DNA of 64,000 bases from contig NADL03000519.1 of NCBI GenBank assembly GCA_002205965.3, positions 248,001 through 312,000 on the forward strand, read 5' to 3'. The notes under the pieces are model-generated. The model worked only from the letters and a program-made list of their open reading frames with translations, searched no databases and had not been told where the DNA came from. Both the position numbers and the translations under genes were made by a program. Of this stretch, positions 41,588 to 54,459 are shown piece after piece. How positions within the stretch are numbered: the stretch's first letter is position 1; the number at the start of each line of letters is the position of its first letter. The stretch comes from Kappaphycus alvarezii (Eukaryota; Rhodophyta; Florideophyceae; Gigartinales; Solieriaceae).

Positions 41588-42132
41588 TCACCCCGGAGGT
41601 TGACTTACAGTCGCGGCGAAAGAGTCGAAAGCGAGCGGAACAACGTGAAAACCGAGCTTTGGAAAGGTAACGTCCGGGGTCAGGTTAAACGCAGCTCTCA
41701 CTGAGCGGTCGAAGGTCTTCACCTTGTCGACGTAGGCCGATTCGGCTGCCCTGCAAGGTGCCAATGCAGCTTGGTTGAGGTAAGATCGGGCCATGGGACT
41801 GCGAATGGCGAAATCATATGCGACTTGAGACGGCGCATCGAGCGTGTCGGTAAGTTCCGGTCCACATTAGACAAGGATGTCGGCTGGCTGGAGGTCTGTA
41901 CCCGGCACAAGGTTGGGAACTTCTTGTCTGTGAGCGAGACCGGCAGGTCGGAACACGTCGGTCGTGAGGAGGTTCCGCAGGAAGTTGTGTCGGGTAGCCG
42001 CGTTGTATCCTGATGTGCAAGTCGATACATCGCCTTGAGCATCCATGTGAGCGAGACAGTGGGTGCAAACAGCGGGAATTGACGAGTCGAAGAAAGGGAA
42101 GTCGAGGTGCCGGCGAAGCATGATGGAGTCAT
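41588..42132 (-). pseudogene. Relic of a non-LTR-type RT C-terminal domain, copy 2
   Basis: On the minus strand: VCTHCLAHMDAQGDVSTC, then NAATRHNFLRNLLT, then FRPAGLAHRQEVPNLVPGTD and LQPADILV. After a frameshift it continues YDFAIRSPMARSYLNQAALA, CRAAESAYVDKVKTF and FPKLGFHVVPLAFD. The pattern C-x2-C ... GD ... C ... RHN ... L-R ... AGL ... E ... L-x-PG ... PADI ... D-x-A ... SP-(L/M) is one I know from the C-terminal extension of non-LTR-type reverse transcriptase proteins. The copy is frameshifted and lacks its RT part. Confidence 0.55.
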
Positions 42133-42285
42133 ATCCCCCTTTGAGTTAATGAATGATGTATAATAATGTTACAGTTTTATCTTGGGCAAGGACCTAGGCC
42201 ACCTCTCTTAAACATCTGCGGACGGGTGGGAATCTTTATGGCGGTTGGAACAAGCACCCAAAGGCGCCGAGGGGTGGGATAAAAA

Positions 42286-43416
42286 CTAATCGGAAAGACG
42301 CCGCGAAAGAACCTGACGAGCTTGCGTGCCGTGCAGCCAAAAGGTGAAGCGGGAAACGAAATTATGAAACTCTTGACGGGGAGGGGTATTGTGGCGCGAG
42401 GCGACGTGGGCGGCAAGATGGCTGAAGAACTGAAAGCCTTCGGGCGCGGGGGCATCGTAGATGTCGATGCCCATTGGAATACGCAGGATATCGTAAGAGC
42501 GCCAAACTTCCCCGTAGTTCGAGTGGTTGGAACGTTCGTCGAGGGATGCCACGGCGGCTCCGGACAGAGCGCCTTAGTGGACTCGGGACTGTGGGAACTG
42601 TGGACTCGGGAATGGACGAGGGGATGGGCGACGGTTATATCCAAGGCTAGATCGTGATGATATAGACTGCAAGCACCTGGAATGTAAAGGTCAGCTCGAG
42701 ACGCCGAAGCCGAAGAAGCAGAGATGGAGCTAGGTGGGATGGGGTGTTCCAGTAGAGAGTTTATGCCAAGTTCCTTACAGGAGCGGTGCAAAGCATTGCG
42801 AAGGACATTATGACGGCTGGTCTGACCGTCTACGTACTAGCAAGTAGGAGCATGCTTACTATCGGGATCTAGAAGCGAAGCCACTTCATAGGAGCGCCTT
42901 GAACAGACGGGACAGCTTCGGTCGCCAGGATCAAGGTGGCGCGGTTAAGCTAATGCCTGCTCGTCGAAAAGCCCACGCCGTGTTGAAGATCAAAATGAAC
43001 AAGTCGTTTGCGCATGGCTGCGGGGAGAACTTAATATTGTGAATCATAGCGTCTATCCTTCGGAGGTCCTGTTGTGGGAGATGCGCTTCACAGGAAAGGT
43101 ACTTCCTATCTGGGCTCTTAGCCGAACGGAGAGGTGTCGTGTAGGGGAGAAAAGTGTGTTCCGTAGAAGATTGCAGTGTCATCGAAATTTGTGCTTCATG
43201 GGGTAGTATGCTGCATGGTCTCCTACCGGGGTCACAGAAAAGCGTAGACCATATGCGAGAGAGAAGAAATCGCGAACATTCGCCTTTACGGCTGACGCAG
43301 TGGAGGATCGGATTGGTACGAATCTCCGGATCGACACCGGTAGAGCTACGAGAACCTGAAAGTATGAGGAATGGTGAGTGGTCATAGCGGGTTTGGCAGG
43401 CCCTGCTACTTGTCAA
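42286..43416 (-). pseudogene. Relic of a non-LTR-type RT C-terminal domain, copy 3
   Basis: On the minus strand, in several frames: DRSCPVCSRRSYEVAS and KHAPTC, then TSRHNVLRNALHRSCKELG, then RADLYIPGACSLYHHDLALD and ITVAHPL. After a shift it continues GEVWRSYDILRIPMGIDIYD, FQFFSHLAAHVASRHN and THGTQ-type sequence to ARQVLSRRLS (42286-42552). Upstream, HNIKFSPQPCANDLFILIFN may be the end of the RT-proximal part. Together with copy 2 it lies in tandem on the same strand. Its last segment matches the relic at 4505-4744. Confidence 0.55.
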
Positions 43417-46400
43417 TTCTTGTGCGGCAGTTTCTTGTTGGGGTTGTGATCAGATGCAGTACTGCAGCCGGTCTTAATGAATTAACCTACAGGCAATAAA
43501 AAGGAAAGTTGGCTGTAGAGAAGGGTCAATTTCTCGTGTAAGGAGTTGCAACTTGGCTTTCATATCAGTGAAACGTGAATTTAAAATCTTCTCTGAGGTT
43601 TAGAGGAAACATATTAATTTTTGAATAGGAATACATTACAGATATCTAAAATTTGCGAAAATGCAAGTTGCGTTTCAAATGAGTATGCGCTTTGTAGAAT
43701 TAAGAAAAATTTTCACTCTCCTCTGCTCTCTGAAGCGGATATATTTGCACTGAAAAGAGAATTTGGGGGCATTTTGGCTCAAAAGGTTCATAAAATTTTT
43801 CGTCGACTGGTATTCACGTAAGATTTCGAGGAGCGCTTAAATAACTGCTGTGATTGTATCAATGCGGGGAAATTTGAGAGTTTTTTTGAATTTCTGGACA
43901 GTGAATCAGAAAATCATACAAAATTTGTAAATTTTACCAATGAAGCTCAATTAATTTTATGCAGTCATTAAATTTCCTTTTTGATTTCTCTTGAAAGAAT
44001 GATTAAAATGGGGTTGAATACAAAAATATATTTCAAGATAACATTTATGTAGTGCTTTTTCTGATTCAAAGTAGACAGATGATTTGAGAGAAAAAATAAT
44101 ACAGACAACGGCTGAAACATTTACCCACTCAACCAAAAAAGGGCCGCAAGAAAACTCTGCCGTCCGAATCTTTTTTACATCGTTTTAAGACTCGAGGTAT
44201 AAGCATGGAGATGATAGAGCGAGACATAGCGATGAAAACAACGGGGTCTTTGAGTTGGAAACCTTAGCGACGAATTTTCACAAATGGAAGTATCAGTAAA
44301 ACTTGCGGTTTTCAGAATTACAGGAAGATTTAGTACAGAAGGCTACGAAATACCCGCTCAATTAGGAAATCAATCCTTAAAAGCATCTGCCCCACTTCCT
44401 TACCCTTGCATTAAGGGAGCTGGAAGATGAAACTCCCGGGATAGCCGTAGGAATCAATACTCTAGAGGCAGCTCTGTGATTTTTGTCTTGCGGCTCCAAA
44501 AAGTACAAATAAGGGTAAATACGGCCTTCGAGCTTATTTTAGAGCGGAAACAGAGGAAATGGGTGAAAGTCGACGCCAGTATGTCCAAATAAATAAATAA
44601 ATACAGGTTATGTTAATTTTTGGGTCGTCGAAGCCTTTGACGTCATTTTTTTGAGAAAGTTATTTTGGTTTACTGCAATTGAATTGTTTCGCTTTAAAAT
44701 GTATTTTTTTGAAAATATTTCCTCTATCATTTTACTTTTAAGAATCAAGTACATTATTGTCCCATTTTCACAAAATGGACTATATCAAAAGTATGTCAAG
44801 GACCCTAAAAAGTACTTCCCTTGACAAACCCAAATACATTACAGACATTCGTTAATTTTGTTTTTGAAGAATTTGCACCATTTTACCTAGAAAATATGTA
44901 ACCAGTGCTTCATTTTGTTCCGGGTTCTGTTCCGATGGGTTTTCGGGAAAATTTTGTACCCTGGCCTCGAGTTACAGATATAAAAATTCAACATGACTGA
45001 AAATCATTTTCGTCTTCTAAAATAGTGAATATTACTAAGGACATGACCCTATTTAATGCAGTATAACAGCGACTACATCATCCACCTTCTACTACTAACC
45101 AGCTGATAACTCTCCTTTCTGAACAGTTTATCCTTTGAAAAATTACCAGTCTCTTTCTTAATCCAAATATAACTCTAACCTGAATAAAATTTCTTCCATT
45201 GGCCTGCCCTTGCTGTCGAATGGGCCCTCAGAATAAGAAAAAATAGAATGAAAATGGGCTACGGATCCATTAGGGAATTAGTTTTTCGGAACTTTTTGAA
45301 AGAGCAAGACAAGGATAAGGAGCCAAAGGAGTATGAGAATGGAGAAATTTCGGATGAGGAAAAGAATGTGTGGATATTTGGAAATCGTTTCATAAAATCC
45401 TGGGGATGTTTAAGTTATTGAATTTCAGATCCGTCTGTAGGAGAATGAGAAAAATTTGTGACATTATCATGGAACCGAACTCATGTTCAAGGGGGGGGGG
45501 ATATGGGGAATGAAGGGAAGAAAGGAGAGTTAAAACATGAACATAGACTCTAACTATTATTCAGGGGATTTAATGTGGAATAAAGGAAGGAAAAGATAAT
45601 TGAAGGATCGAGATATGTCTGAGGAAGCGTTATACAATCATTAGCTGATTGTAAGAATTTTTAGAGATTGCATGGTTGGTACGGATATTTCAGAGGAACA
45701 TATTGGGTTTTATACTTGTAATTGAAACTGAAAGGAGTAAAATGAAGTTTCAAAATTTTAAATTTCTTTCCTTTTGTCTTTATCATCAGCGTGATTCATC
45801 TGAATGCGTTTTCTGGTATTCGGTATACTGATCGAGACTTCAGGATTGGGTGGAATTTAAATGTAACCTGACTAAGAAGCTATTTTCGAAATAGATAAAG
45901 TAAGCTGGAAGAAAACTCCAAGTGCATACTTGAGTTGTAACGAAGTTGGTAGTAAAATTAAGATCCATGAACTTTTGAATATGATGAATCACTTTTGATG
46001 ATGAACTGCGGGGCGTTTGAGGAAACTGCACTTTGAGTGGTAGAAATGCGCAAAAAAATACCTTCAGATCGGTTGGCCTCTGCCTTGAGTGGCTTCACAT
46101 ATGTGGTTAACAACATAGCCTAACTCAACTATTTATTCCATAACTGCAGCTGCGTCTGCAAGATTGCATACCCCCGCCGAATACTAAAGTCCACAAAATC
46201 ATCTCCTCGACGCAAAAAGTTTCCAACCGCTAACCAAACATCCTTAAAATATAGCCCCAGATCTCCCCAAACATTCCCATATCTAACAGCACGGATATAT
46301 GAAAAGAGATATGCAATAAGCATATACAAACACAAAAATATCACAATAGAGGACCAGATTGGAATACTGGATCTGAATATGCGTCATATTTTCATCTTTT

Positions 46401-46579
46401 TCATAAATAAAGCGGTTTACTTATTAATAATTTGGTTGAGTGTGCCAAGTTCATGGTTTGTTTTATTAAATGATTACGCCCTGACAATAATTGAAGTCAG
46501 TGACTAGAAAATAGTTGGGAGATACCTTGCGCGTTTCTGAGAGCCTTTTTATGGGCCGCATCAATTACATTCTTGGCTG
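43417..46579. other. AT-rich region without supported genes
   Basis: The composition becomes visibly AT-rich from about 43.5 kb. Short coding-like scraps (for example LALRELEDETPGIAVGINTL near 44400, and RELVFRNFLKEQDKDKEPKE near 45270) are flanked by stops and not identified. An AAATAAATAAATAAATA microsatellite lies at about 44588, and a run of about ten G at about 45490. Confidence 0.45.
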
Positions 46580-46900
46580 ACAGGTGGGGGCTATGGTGAA
46601 AGCACCTAAATATTTACCTTGGTAAAAATACTTCCTTGTAGTCAGTTTTTGTCCACAAAATTCGCTCAAATAAATTTCCTGGTATTTCATATGTTTCTTG
46701 GACAATATAAGGGTATTCAAAAGGTCTATATGAGATGAGTATACCGCTCCCTCTGGGAGAGCTCAAGTAAGCTAGGAGAAAACTTCAAGTATAGATCCGT
46801 GTAGACCCAAACTTGAAAGTCAAGTACAGACATCAGAGGCGTTTGATTTACGGTCATCCACTGAACTTATGTGCTATAATCTGCTTCTTCTAGAAATATC
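46580..46900 (+). repeat. Solo LTR fragment, copy C
   Basis: It starts TGGTGAAAGCACCTAAATAT and continues TTACCTTGG, comparable to CACCTAGATATTTACCTTG in copy A (minus strand). ATTCAAAAGGTCTATATGAG (about 46714-46733) matches the TATA-box segment of copies A and B. GAAAACTTCAAGTATAG and AAGTCAAG follow as diverged U5-side sequence. No retroelement coding sequence adjoins it, so it looks like a solo or truncated LTR. Confidence 0.5.
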
Positions 46901-48687
46901 TTAAGGCTTTCGGTTTCTCAACCTTTCACAACTTCCTTTTTTCCCATAAATAGACTGCAGTAGCACGTTTGTCCCTCTCTACAGCCGTATTTCGCCTTAG
47001 TTTGCACTAAAATATCATATTTAGGTTTAATCCTATCAAAAGGCACGCCAGAAAAGTTGCCTAATGCTGCACAAAGAAGCATACTTGATGTATATATCAA
47101 CTACCGGGCTCACCTCACCCGAGATAACCGCTAAACGGAAAACCAAGAACAAGGTTTTCATACAAAAAAGATGGAACTGCAGCTCACAATTGCTTGTGAT
47201 TCTCATAGCGCCACAAAAAAATAAACCGAAATCCGAGTATTCGTGACTCATTTCGGACTTGGAAAACTAGGTTGTAATGGAAAATACCCCTGCCCTCGTT
47301 ATTCACTCCGCCACGTGCCCTCGTCCGACCCATTCGACTTTGTAGCACCACTCAACACGTTCCCGATTCATGGAGCGCTGGAATACACCGTCAAATTCGG
47401 GACAAGCGCCTATCTATATGTCATGCCCGCACTTAATTATTAATACCAGACTTCATAATACCTTCCCTTGCGAATCACACATCAATTAAGAAGGAAAACG
47501 GCATTTAGATACGATCATCGAGAAATTTGGATTTTCCCGAGGCCGCTTGCGCCAGACATATTGGTTACCAGACTTTTCAAGTCTCTGAAAATATCCTGGA
47601 GATTCTACGGTGAAAACTGAGTATTATATAATAAACCAATATTCTACTCTCTAATTACCGATTCAAGCGGAGTTTGCCACCATAATTTTCGAAAATCATT
47701 GTGGAATAGACGCCTTTGCTAAAAACCAATTGGGAGGATATCTACCTAAAGCTTCCGCTACCTTTTGCGATTCCAACAGCTCATATAGTACAACGAGCTA
47801 GCCAAGAACTTTGCACAAAGCATACTAATGCGTCAGCACACGCAGTCTCACTCTGTTTCCTTCCCTTATCCTGAACGTATTGATAGGAATCGGGTCGGTA
47901 AAGTGCAATAAAATCTTTTCTATCATTTATGGATATAAAGTTTGAATCAAAGCTCAAAGGAACCTCAATCTTCGCACTTCTTAAAGCATAATAAAAGCTT
48001 TCTATCCCTCATTGAATACAGATGTATTAGACTCTAATCAATTTTCACCTTTCTGCAAAAAAAAACAGATTCCCATCGGGATTAAAATCTTTCCCCAATT
48101 TATTTACATTAGGTCTTAAATAAACTTACTGCCCATTAATGTAAATAGTCCTATTTCTGCATTTAAACGCTATATTAAGAAGACTGTTACCTTTTGATTA
48201 AACGGTAGATTTTTGTAATATATTTTATCGTTATAAAATTATTCTGTATTAATATTGCGGTTACTAACTATATGCAAAAAAGGTCGGTAACGGTAAAATA
48301 CCTAGGTCTACAGTACAATAAACGAATAGAAAAAATCACCTCAATTTTAAACATAGTATAGACCTTTAATGTAACAGTTAGCTAAACTAAACTAAAAGGT
48401 ACAGTAACGATGGTTTGTTGTTTCTTCACACGATTTATGGAGAATAGATTACGTAGAGCATATTATTAAACAACCAGATTCCTCTTCACGAGTAATCAAG
48501 TTTAGATGCATCTTACCTTCATTGGAAATGACATAACTTGTAATAAACATTTTATGTATTTTGAAACACAAACGTACATCTATCATGGAGCAATAGTCCT
48601 ACTTTATTTGAATATTGCTAATCATGGAAAAAAGAGAAAGTAGCTTGAAGCTGAAGATGAAAGTTCGTATGTTCGAACTGGTACGAC
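46901..48687. other. AT-rich intergenic region
   Basis: No gene is supported. The 3' part may contain the left end of the transposon whose gene starts at 48688; TCTACAGTACAATAAA lies at about 48306-48321. Confidence 0.4.
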
Positions 48688-49953
48688 TCAAAGAGGAGTC
48701 TGGCGATCAGAATACCGAGGGCGCAGCGGTAGACTAAGACGTTCTTTGCGCCTCTGACGGTACTGTTTCTGAATCAATGAGCGCTTTCGACAAGATTCGA
48801 TACCAATATTGTATATGAGATTCTTGATTCGAGTGAATGAATGACCATCTCCTTCACGGAGAGGATGACGACGGATATGAAAATTAGTCAGAGCTACCGT
48901 GAGGTAGGCAAATAAATCATACCTCTCTTCTGACCAGCGATACTGACGACTCATGATTCCCCATAACGTACAAATCCTTCCAAAGAAGTTTTCCACAATA
49001 ATGCGATCAGAAGATATATTCCTGTTCGTTACCTCCTGAGCCATTGTCAAAGTACCATTACGAGGTTTTTTGGTTGGCGTAGTGGTACGTAGAAATTCGG
49101 CAGATCCTTGATAGCCCTTGTCAGCAAGAATAGCCCAGTTAGTGGGAAACTCGAAACTTCCGGGACCCACATCCGTAATGTCCACCTCACCCCGGATCTT
49201 ACGAGAAGCTTGTTCATGGAAATTTCTTGCTTTGCGCATCATATCTATATCGGAAACAGAGCCCGGTTCGTGCGGACTGCAAAATATAGCACGTCCATTG
49301 GGAAGAACAGAAACTTCCAGCTTATACCCGTAGAGATGATGCTTTCCAGAAAAATACTTTTTACCTTCCTGCATAGATCCGGATGGCCGTTGACACTGCT
49401 GAAAGGTAACATCAACAGCATACAAAGCCATGGGGTAATGGTTAAATGTTGTCTTATTCTTCATCAGAGTAGACATTGTGTAATTCTTCACAACCTTCTC
49501 TACAAGTTCTCGGTAAAGAAAAGGGGAGAGTATCTCAATGTACCCAGTGATCAGCCTCTCGAATGAGCTTGAGGTCATACAAAACATACGTGCGAGAAAA
49601 TCCCAGTTTCCAGCATGCTTGAGAACTGTTAGTACCATAAAGAGTACATCCTTGGGCTCGTGTTTTGATTTTCGCCCACGGCCAACGTTCCAGTTCGTTA
49701 CGATATACTGAGTCACGATCTCCCACAAGGATTGAAAGTCATCAATATCCAGGTTGGTCATTTTCTTGATGGATTCCGACCCGCCCTCCAGGTAAAACGT
49801 ATCCATCACGGGACTGGAACTATCGTTCTCTTCATCGCTGTCAGAAAGGACAGGCTCAGTTCCATACTGTTCCAACTCTTCCTCGCGGTTCAAAACGACA
49901 TCTGCGAGCATTCGAAGGGCATTGGTGGCGTGTTGTAGGTAAATGTCGGGCAT
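48688..49953 (-). CDS. DDE transposase (DDE_Tnp_4/ISL2EU-like), 421 aa, uninterrupted
   Basis: The ATG is at 49953; the frame extends further up only to a GTG. Residues 1-75 include an acidic stretch (VLSDSDEENDSSS). A helix-turn-helix-like region follows (RKSKHEPKDVLFMVLTVLKH, then FCMTSSSFERLITGYIEI). The catalytic domain has MALYAVDVTFQQCQRPSG (first Asp), a metal-site-like stretch GKHHLYGYKLEVSVLPNGRA, AILADKGYQGSAEFLRTTTP (second Asp) and IIVENFFGRICTLWGIMSRQ (Glu). All three acidic residues are present and there are no stops, unlike every other transposase in the window. The basic C-terminus (KRSLIQKQYRQRRKERLSL) could be a nuclear signal. Candidate ends with TCTACAGTACA lie near 48306 and, inverted, near 50188. 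It may still be expressed; activity is not shown. Confidence 0.85.
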   Translation of the reverse strand: MPDIYLQHATNALRMLADVVLNREEELEQYGTEPVLSDSDEENDSSSPVMDTFYLEGGSESIKKMTNLDIDDFQSLWEIVTQYIVTNWNVGRGRKSKHEPKDVLFMVLTVLKHAGNWDFLARMFCMTSSSFERLITGYIEILSPFLYRELVEKVVKNYTMSTLMKNKTTFNHYPMALYAVDVTFQQCQRPSGSMQEGKKYFSGKHHLYGYKLEVSVLPNGRAIFCSPHEPGSVSDIDMMRKARNFHEQASRKIRGEVDITDVGPGSFEFPTNWAILADKGYQGSAEFLRTTTPTKKPRNGTLTMAQEVTNRNISSDRIIVENFFGRICTLWGIMSRQYRWSEERYDLFAYLTVALTNFHIRRHPLREGDGHSFTRIKNLIYNIGIESCRKRSLIQKQYRQRRKERLSLPLRPRYSDRQTPL

Positions 49954-52900
49954 AGTGGTGGTGGAGGCAGTGTGGGAAATTTTGGGTAACGGGTGAGGGA
50001 GTTTCTTCGATGTCACAAGATGGTTTTGGAATGGATTGGGGTTTGTCTCTTTTCGCACCAGTTTTTGCGAAAAGATTTGATCATTTCGAAAGAGATCGAG
50101 TAAACCAGGAAAAGATTTCTCTTTTTTAAGAAATCTAATAAATTTGGTAAATTTTGATCATTGGATATTTATGAGTTTTTTTAATGTACTGTAGATATTT
50201 TCAAGAAAACTTTTCGTCTTTCTAGTTTGCGTCGGTAACTGTTGATAAGATCTATTAGAATGCAAGAAAATGGAGACGTACTAATTCAACTAGCACAGAC
50301 TGGTTACAGATCGCAAATAATTCCACTGTAGACCTTCTGGAAGCTTCTTTCCATGATATTGATTAAGTTATGAGACACTCGCACCTCATATCTCCCTTGT
50401 AATATGTTTCTGTATGAAGTATGTTATATTCTTTGAACTATTTCATTAATTAATGAAACCACTTAGAAACTAAGGAACGCAATACATGATTCCCATATTT
50501 CGAGTAGATTTACACTTCTAGAGACTCTATACACTATTCTCTTTAATAACAAAGCAAAGTTGGCAGGTTTGCCTATATTGAAGTCTTGTAGGCCAATTTT
50601 TATTTATTTTATTCTTTGCGAAAGAGAAAACAGTAACACTGTATATAAAGGAGCTACTATTCAGTTTACGTCAAGATTTTTAGGATTCCTGTGGGAACGG
50701 CTAGGAATACGAAATGTAAGGATAAGGTAGAAGATCTATCAAATTAGAAGATACTTATGCTAGAGCTTTAAAATAGAGACACATATTTAAATTGCTTAGA
50801 GGTACAATGAATTTTGGTTTGTAAATTTTCTAAAAAATATAAATATATATCTCGAAAGCCGAAAACTTTCCTGCTAGTGGAGTTTTATCTGGCATTTTAA
50901 GTTGGATATAATTTGAGTTTTACTGATAGAAAGGTTAAAACGTCCAATGAATCTAAACTTTAACCGACTTTATTGTCTCTGATAAATCTTTTCGCTTTGA
51001 AAATTTAAATTATATTAGTATGTGAAGAGGCGCTTTTCATCTATTGGAGATCCTCTATTGATATCAATAATTTCCTAGCGCTTCTTTGAAATTGAGGTAA
51101 AATCATTTATTGACAAAGAGTTCGTCAGAAACCTGGAACAGCAATATCAGAAAATATTTCTTATAATTACCTGAAACATTGAACAGATAATTTATTACAC
51201 TTTTCCTTTTAAGTACAACTTAACTTTTTTTTGGCAATGAATGCTCTTGTAATGAACCTTGAAAATTTAATTTATAGATGTACAAAATTTATTATTTTAA
51301 GAGATAAAACTTTTGAAAGATGGAAAAGAAATAAACCACTGGAAAAATGAAAAATTCTAAAACATGATTTTAAATGCTGCCCTTCTGTCAATAAACGAAA
51401 TGTTATACTTCAAAGATATTTATAAATATAAATTGCTCCAAAATATATTTTAACATATCTATCTATCATGTCGTTAATATTTACGTAAAAATTTGTCCCG
51501 TTCTATTGGTTTATTACTTTATTGGAAAACACTTCTGAATAATAATAAGAAATATAAAGTTCTAAATAAATAGTTGTTTTGATAGATTTGAAGGCTACAT
51601 TAACAGAAAGATATCGTTTCTACTTTAAAATTTACCTTCATAAACAGAAAATTCATGCCTCTAATTGCATTTTTGCTTAAAAAACGGGTCAGGATTCATA
51701 AATGACATTTAACTCTAAGTAAAATTAAAATTTCATTACTTTAGTTAGTTTTTAGTCGATGAAAGCTTTCATTTCATCACCAGTTTCCAGGTTTTATTGC
51801 AAAACAGTACCTTATGGAAAGAAATTTCTTTGTTATTCATAAATTTCTACATAAAACGAAAAAAGTTTATTAGAATTGGCACTTTTTTCTTTTTCTTTTT
51901 TAAAAAAAATGATATATCTCCCCCACAGAATTTATTTGCCAAAAATGTGGAAGTGGTCCTTCGATAAGTTTCTTTGCCAAGACATTGTAAGCCCAAAACT
52001 TTTGAGAAAAGTATAAAGGAGATAATTTCTGCCACTATTAACGCGAAATGATTCACTGGCCTCAAATAATTAAAGTTGCATGTAATTTTACGAAATACAT
52101 TTGCAAAGCAGGGCAAAAGCGTTTCCTTCACTTGAAAGTTCATAAACTTCATTACTACGTAAAACTTAACTATTTTCATACTAATTTTTTAGATAATTTC
52201 ACTTATTCTGTTTCCTGCTCTTTGAAGATTAAATCTTATATTGCTGTATTTTAATAAAATTATCTGGTCTTTGGCCGTATTATGACACTATAGAAGGTAT
52301 CAGTACCTTTTGTAGCGCCGAAAATGCTCTGAAATTGGACATACCATAGGAATTTTGGAAGACTGCAGTTTGTTTCTAAATCATTGCTTTCTGTTCACGT
52401 AGGCTGCCGTTTATGGCTTTCCATTCGAGTCCTCACAAACCCTTGACGTTATGTTTCACTTTTATCACATTCTACAAAGCAATCCTCCTATATGGCTTAT
52501 TCTATTCTCATTTATCTGTTCAGACATGGAACAACATCAAGTGAGAGCTTGAGAAAAAATACAAAAAATCCTATCGAACTTTATGGTATGAAGTAAATTT
52601 ATATTTATATATGAATCATTATTTCTGAAAACAATTTTAAATAATAACCCTAGTTCTGCACTTTTCGTAAATCATATGCAAAAAACGAAATGGAGAATAA
52701 ATATTATAGTAGGAGAAATATTGGAAGGAAAAGCAATGAAAAACCAAACATGCGTTTGGCTTGTCAATTTAGAGCTCTTTGGGTTTATGATGAGCTGCAG
52801 AGGGGGTTATCAAGAACAAATTGATCCGTTTCCTCCTTTAATTGCAAAATATGGAATCTTAGGAGCCAGATTTACTGTAATTTCAATTTAATTTCAAACG

Positions 52901-53791
52901 TTTCAAAAAATATTTCGTATTCCTAATTTTGACTTCAAGATAAAGACTGGTATCGTCTTTTATGAAGGGAATGTTTCTCATCAAGAAAGGTATCAAAGTA
53001 CTGAAAGTTTTGGAAACGTTAAAATTTCTTGGAGCAAAGTTGTATCAGATCTCCTAATAAACCATTCATCCAATATTAGCAGGAATGAATGTACCGAGAA
53101 ATTATAAATAACATTTCTGGAGATGAAACATTCTCGTTAAATATTCTGAATTTATTTTTAAGGGCAAAACAATTTTAATTTCACGCAATATCCAAAAAAA
53201 AGGGTATGGTATATTTGAAAATTTTAAAAGGTGCCTTTATTATGTGAATAATCTCTTCGTACATTCATAAAAACGATTTAAGATTACCAGGGTTCAGTTC
53301 TTGTAATTAATATTGTCATTCTGTGTACAGAACATACTATTCAGAAACCGAAAATGAGCTTATAAATACGCAAATACGTTTTATATAAACACCTTATTGA
53401 AAGCAATGGAGTATATTTATCATAAAAAATCACTAAATTCATTTGTGATTATGACGGGAACGCATGGGTATCTCAGTCTGCTGTATAAATAAATCTCTTA
53501 AGGACGTAATATTTGTTGAAACGGTACCATTGGGAAACAAATTTCCTTAGAAAGGACGCAATTGTTTCAAGGATATACCGAATATTTTATTGACTTGAGA
53601 TACCAGCGAAACAAGCTGAGAGCATCTCCCGTTTGGATGGAATATGAACAAACTCCTTGTCTAGCACCACGTCGATAGAGGCTACATTTATTTGATTTAT
53701 ACCGCTAGAACTTGAAAAGAAAAAGCAGAAAATAAAAATACGCGTTACTCTTAAAGATAAAAGAGAGAACGATTCAGATGGTACCGCACAT
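49954..53791. other. AT-rich region without supported genes
   Basis: Very AT-rich with short frames only. AATGTACTGTAGA at about 50185-50197 is a possible inverted end matching TCTACAGTACA near 48306. Frames at 51847-52254 and 52676-52891 show no recognisable feature. Confidence 0.5.
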
Positions 53792-54195
53792 GTAGAAATA
53801 CAGGATGTATAAAATCTATCTATGTTCTGTTTACAGTCCTGAAGTGTAGCTATTTGCCCTTACTACTATTTCTATCCTACGTAGTCTACATTTTCTCTAT
53901 CCCATGGTACTGTTAGCGATGCCTGCTAGGACCGTTGTAGTGTAACGGATTACTAGGACCGTCCGCAGGACTATCCACTAGGGAATTAAGAAAGTTGTTA
54001 GTAGATGTGCAACAGATAATCGACGGTATCTATTGCCTCTAATAGGCCTAGGGGCCTTCGACATTGAAGTAAAAAGAGTATTAACAATTTTATTTCAATC
54101 TACTAAACTTGTCTACCCTAAGCAAAAACGAGTACAGTTTTTTTCACGCTTGCCGCTAACTCCACCAGTCTGCTTTCTATCCCCTGAATTTTCGC
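53792..54195 (+). repeat. 5' LTR of the copia-type element
   Basis: It begins TGTAGAAATACAGGATG, contains TATAAAAT (about 53809) and CAGTCCTGAAGTGTAGCTAT, and ends GAATTTTCGC. It matches 60427-60830 throughout. The 3' limit is where similarity ends; the terminal dinucleotide is uncertain. Confidence 0.85.
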
Positions 54196-54459
54196 AAAAA
54201 TCCGATTTTACCGTTTTCTGGGGGGTTTTCGAAGTAATTCTATTCGCTATTCGATAGTGAGGATATACCTATTTGTCCTATTTCCGCGTTGTTTCGTGCC
54301 ACGTGTAAGTCGTTAAATAATGACAAATACATTTATTTTCTAATTCTTCTCGAACACTATGCAGTGGCCAATAAGAGCAACGATTCGATCATGGTGCCAC
54401 GTTGTCCATGTGGCCCGACCGAATCCAGAAGAAGATTAGAATCCCGATCTACTGTGTGC

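Noticed and set aside
49108..49566. 152-codon plus-strand frame
   Set aside because: Antisense to the intact transposase gene with no feature of its own.
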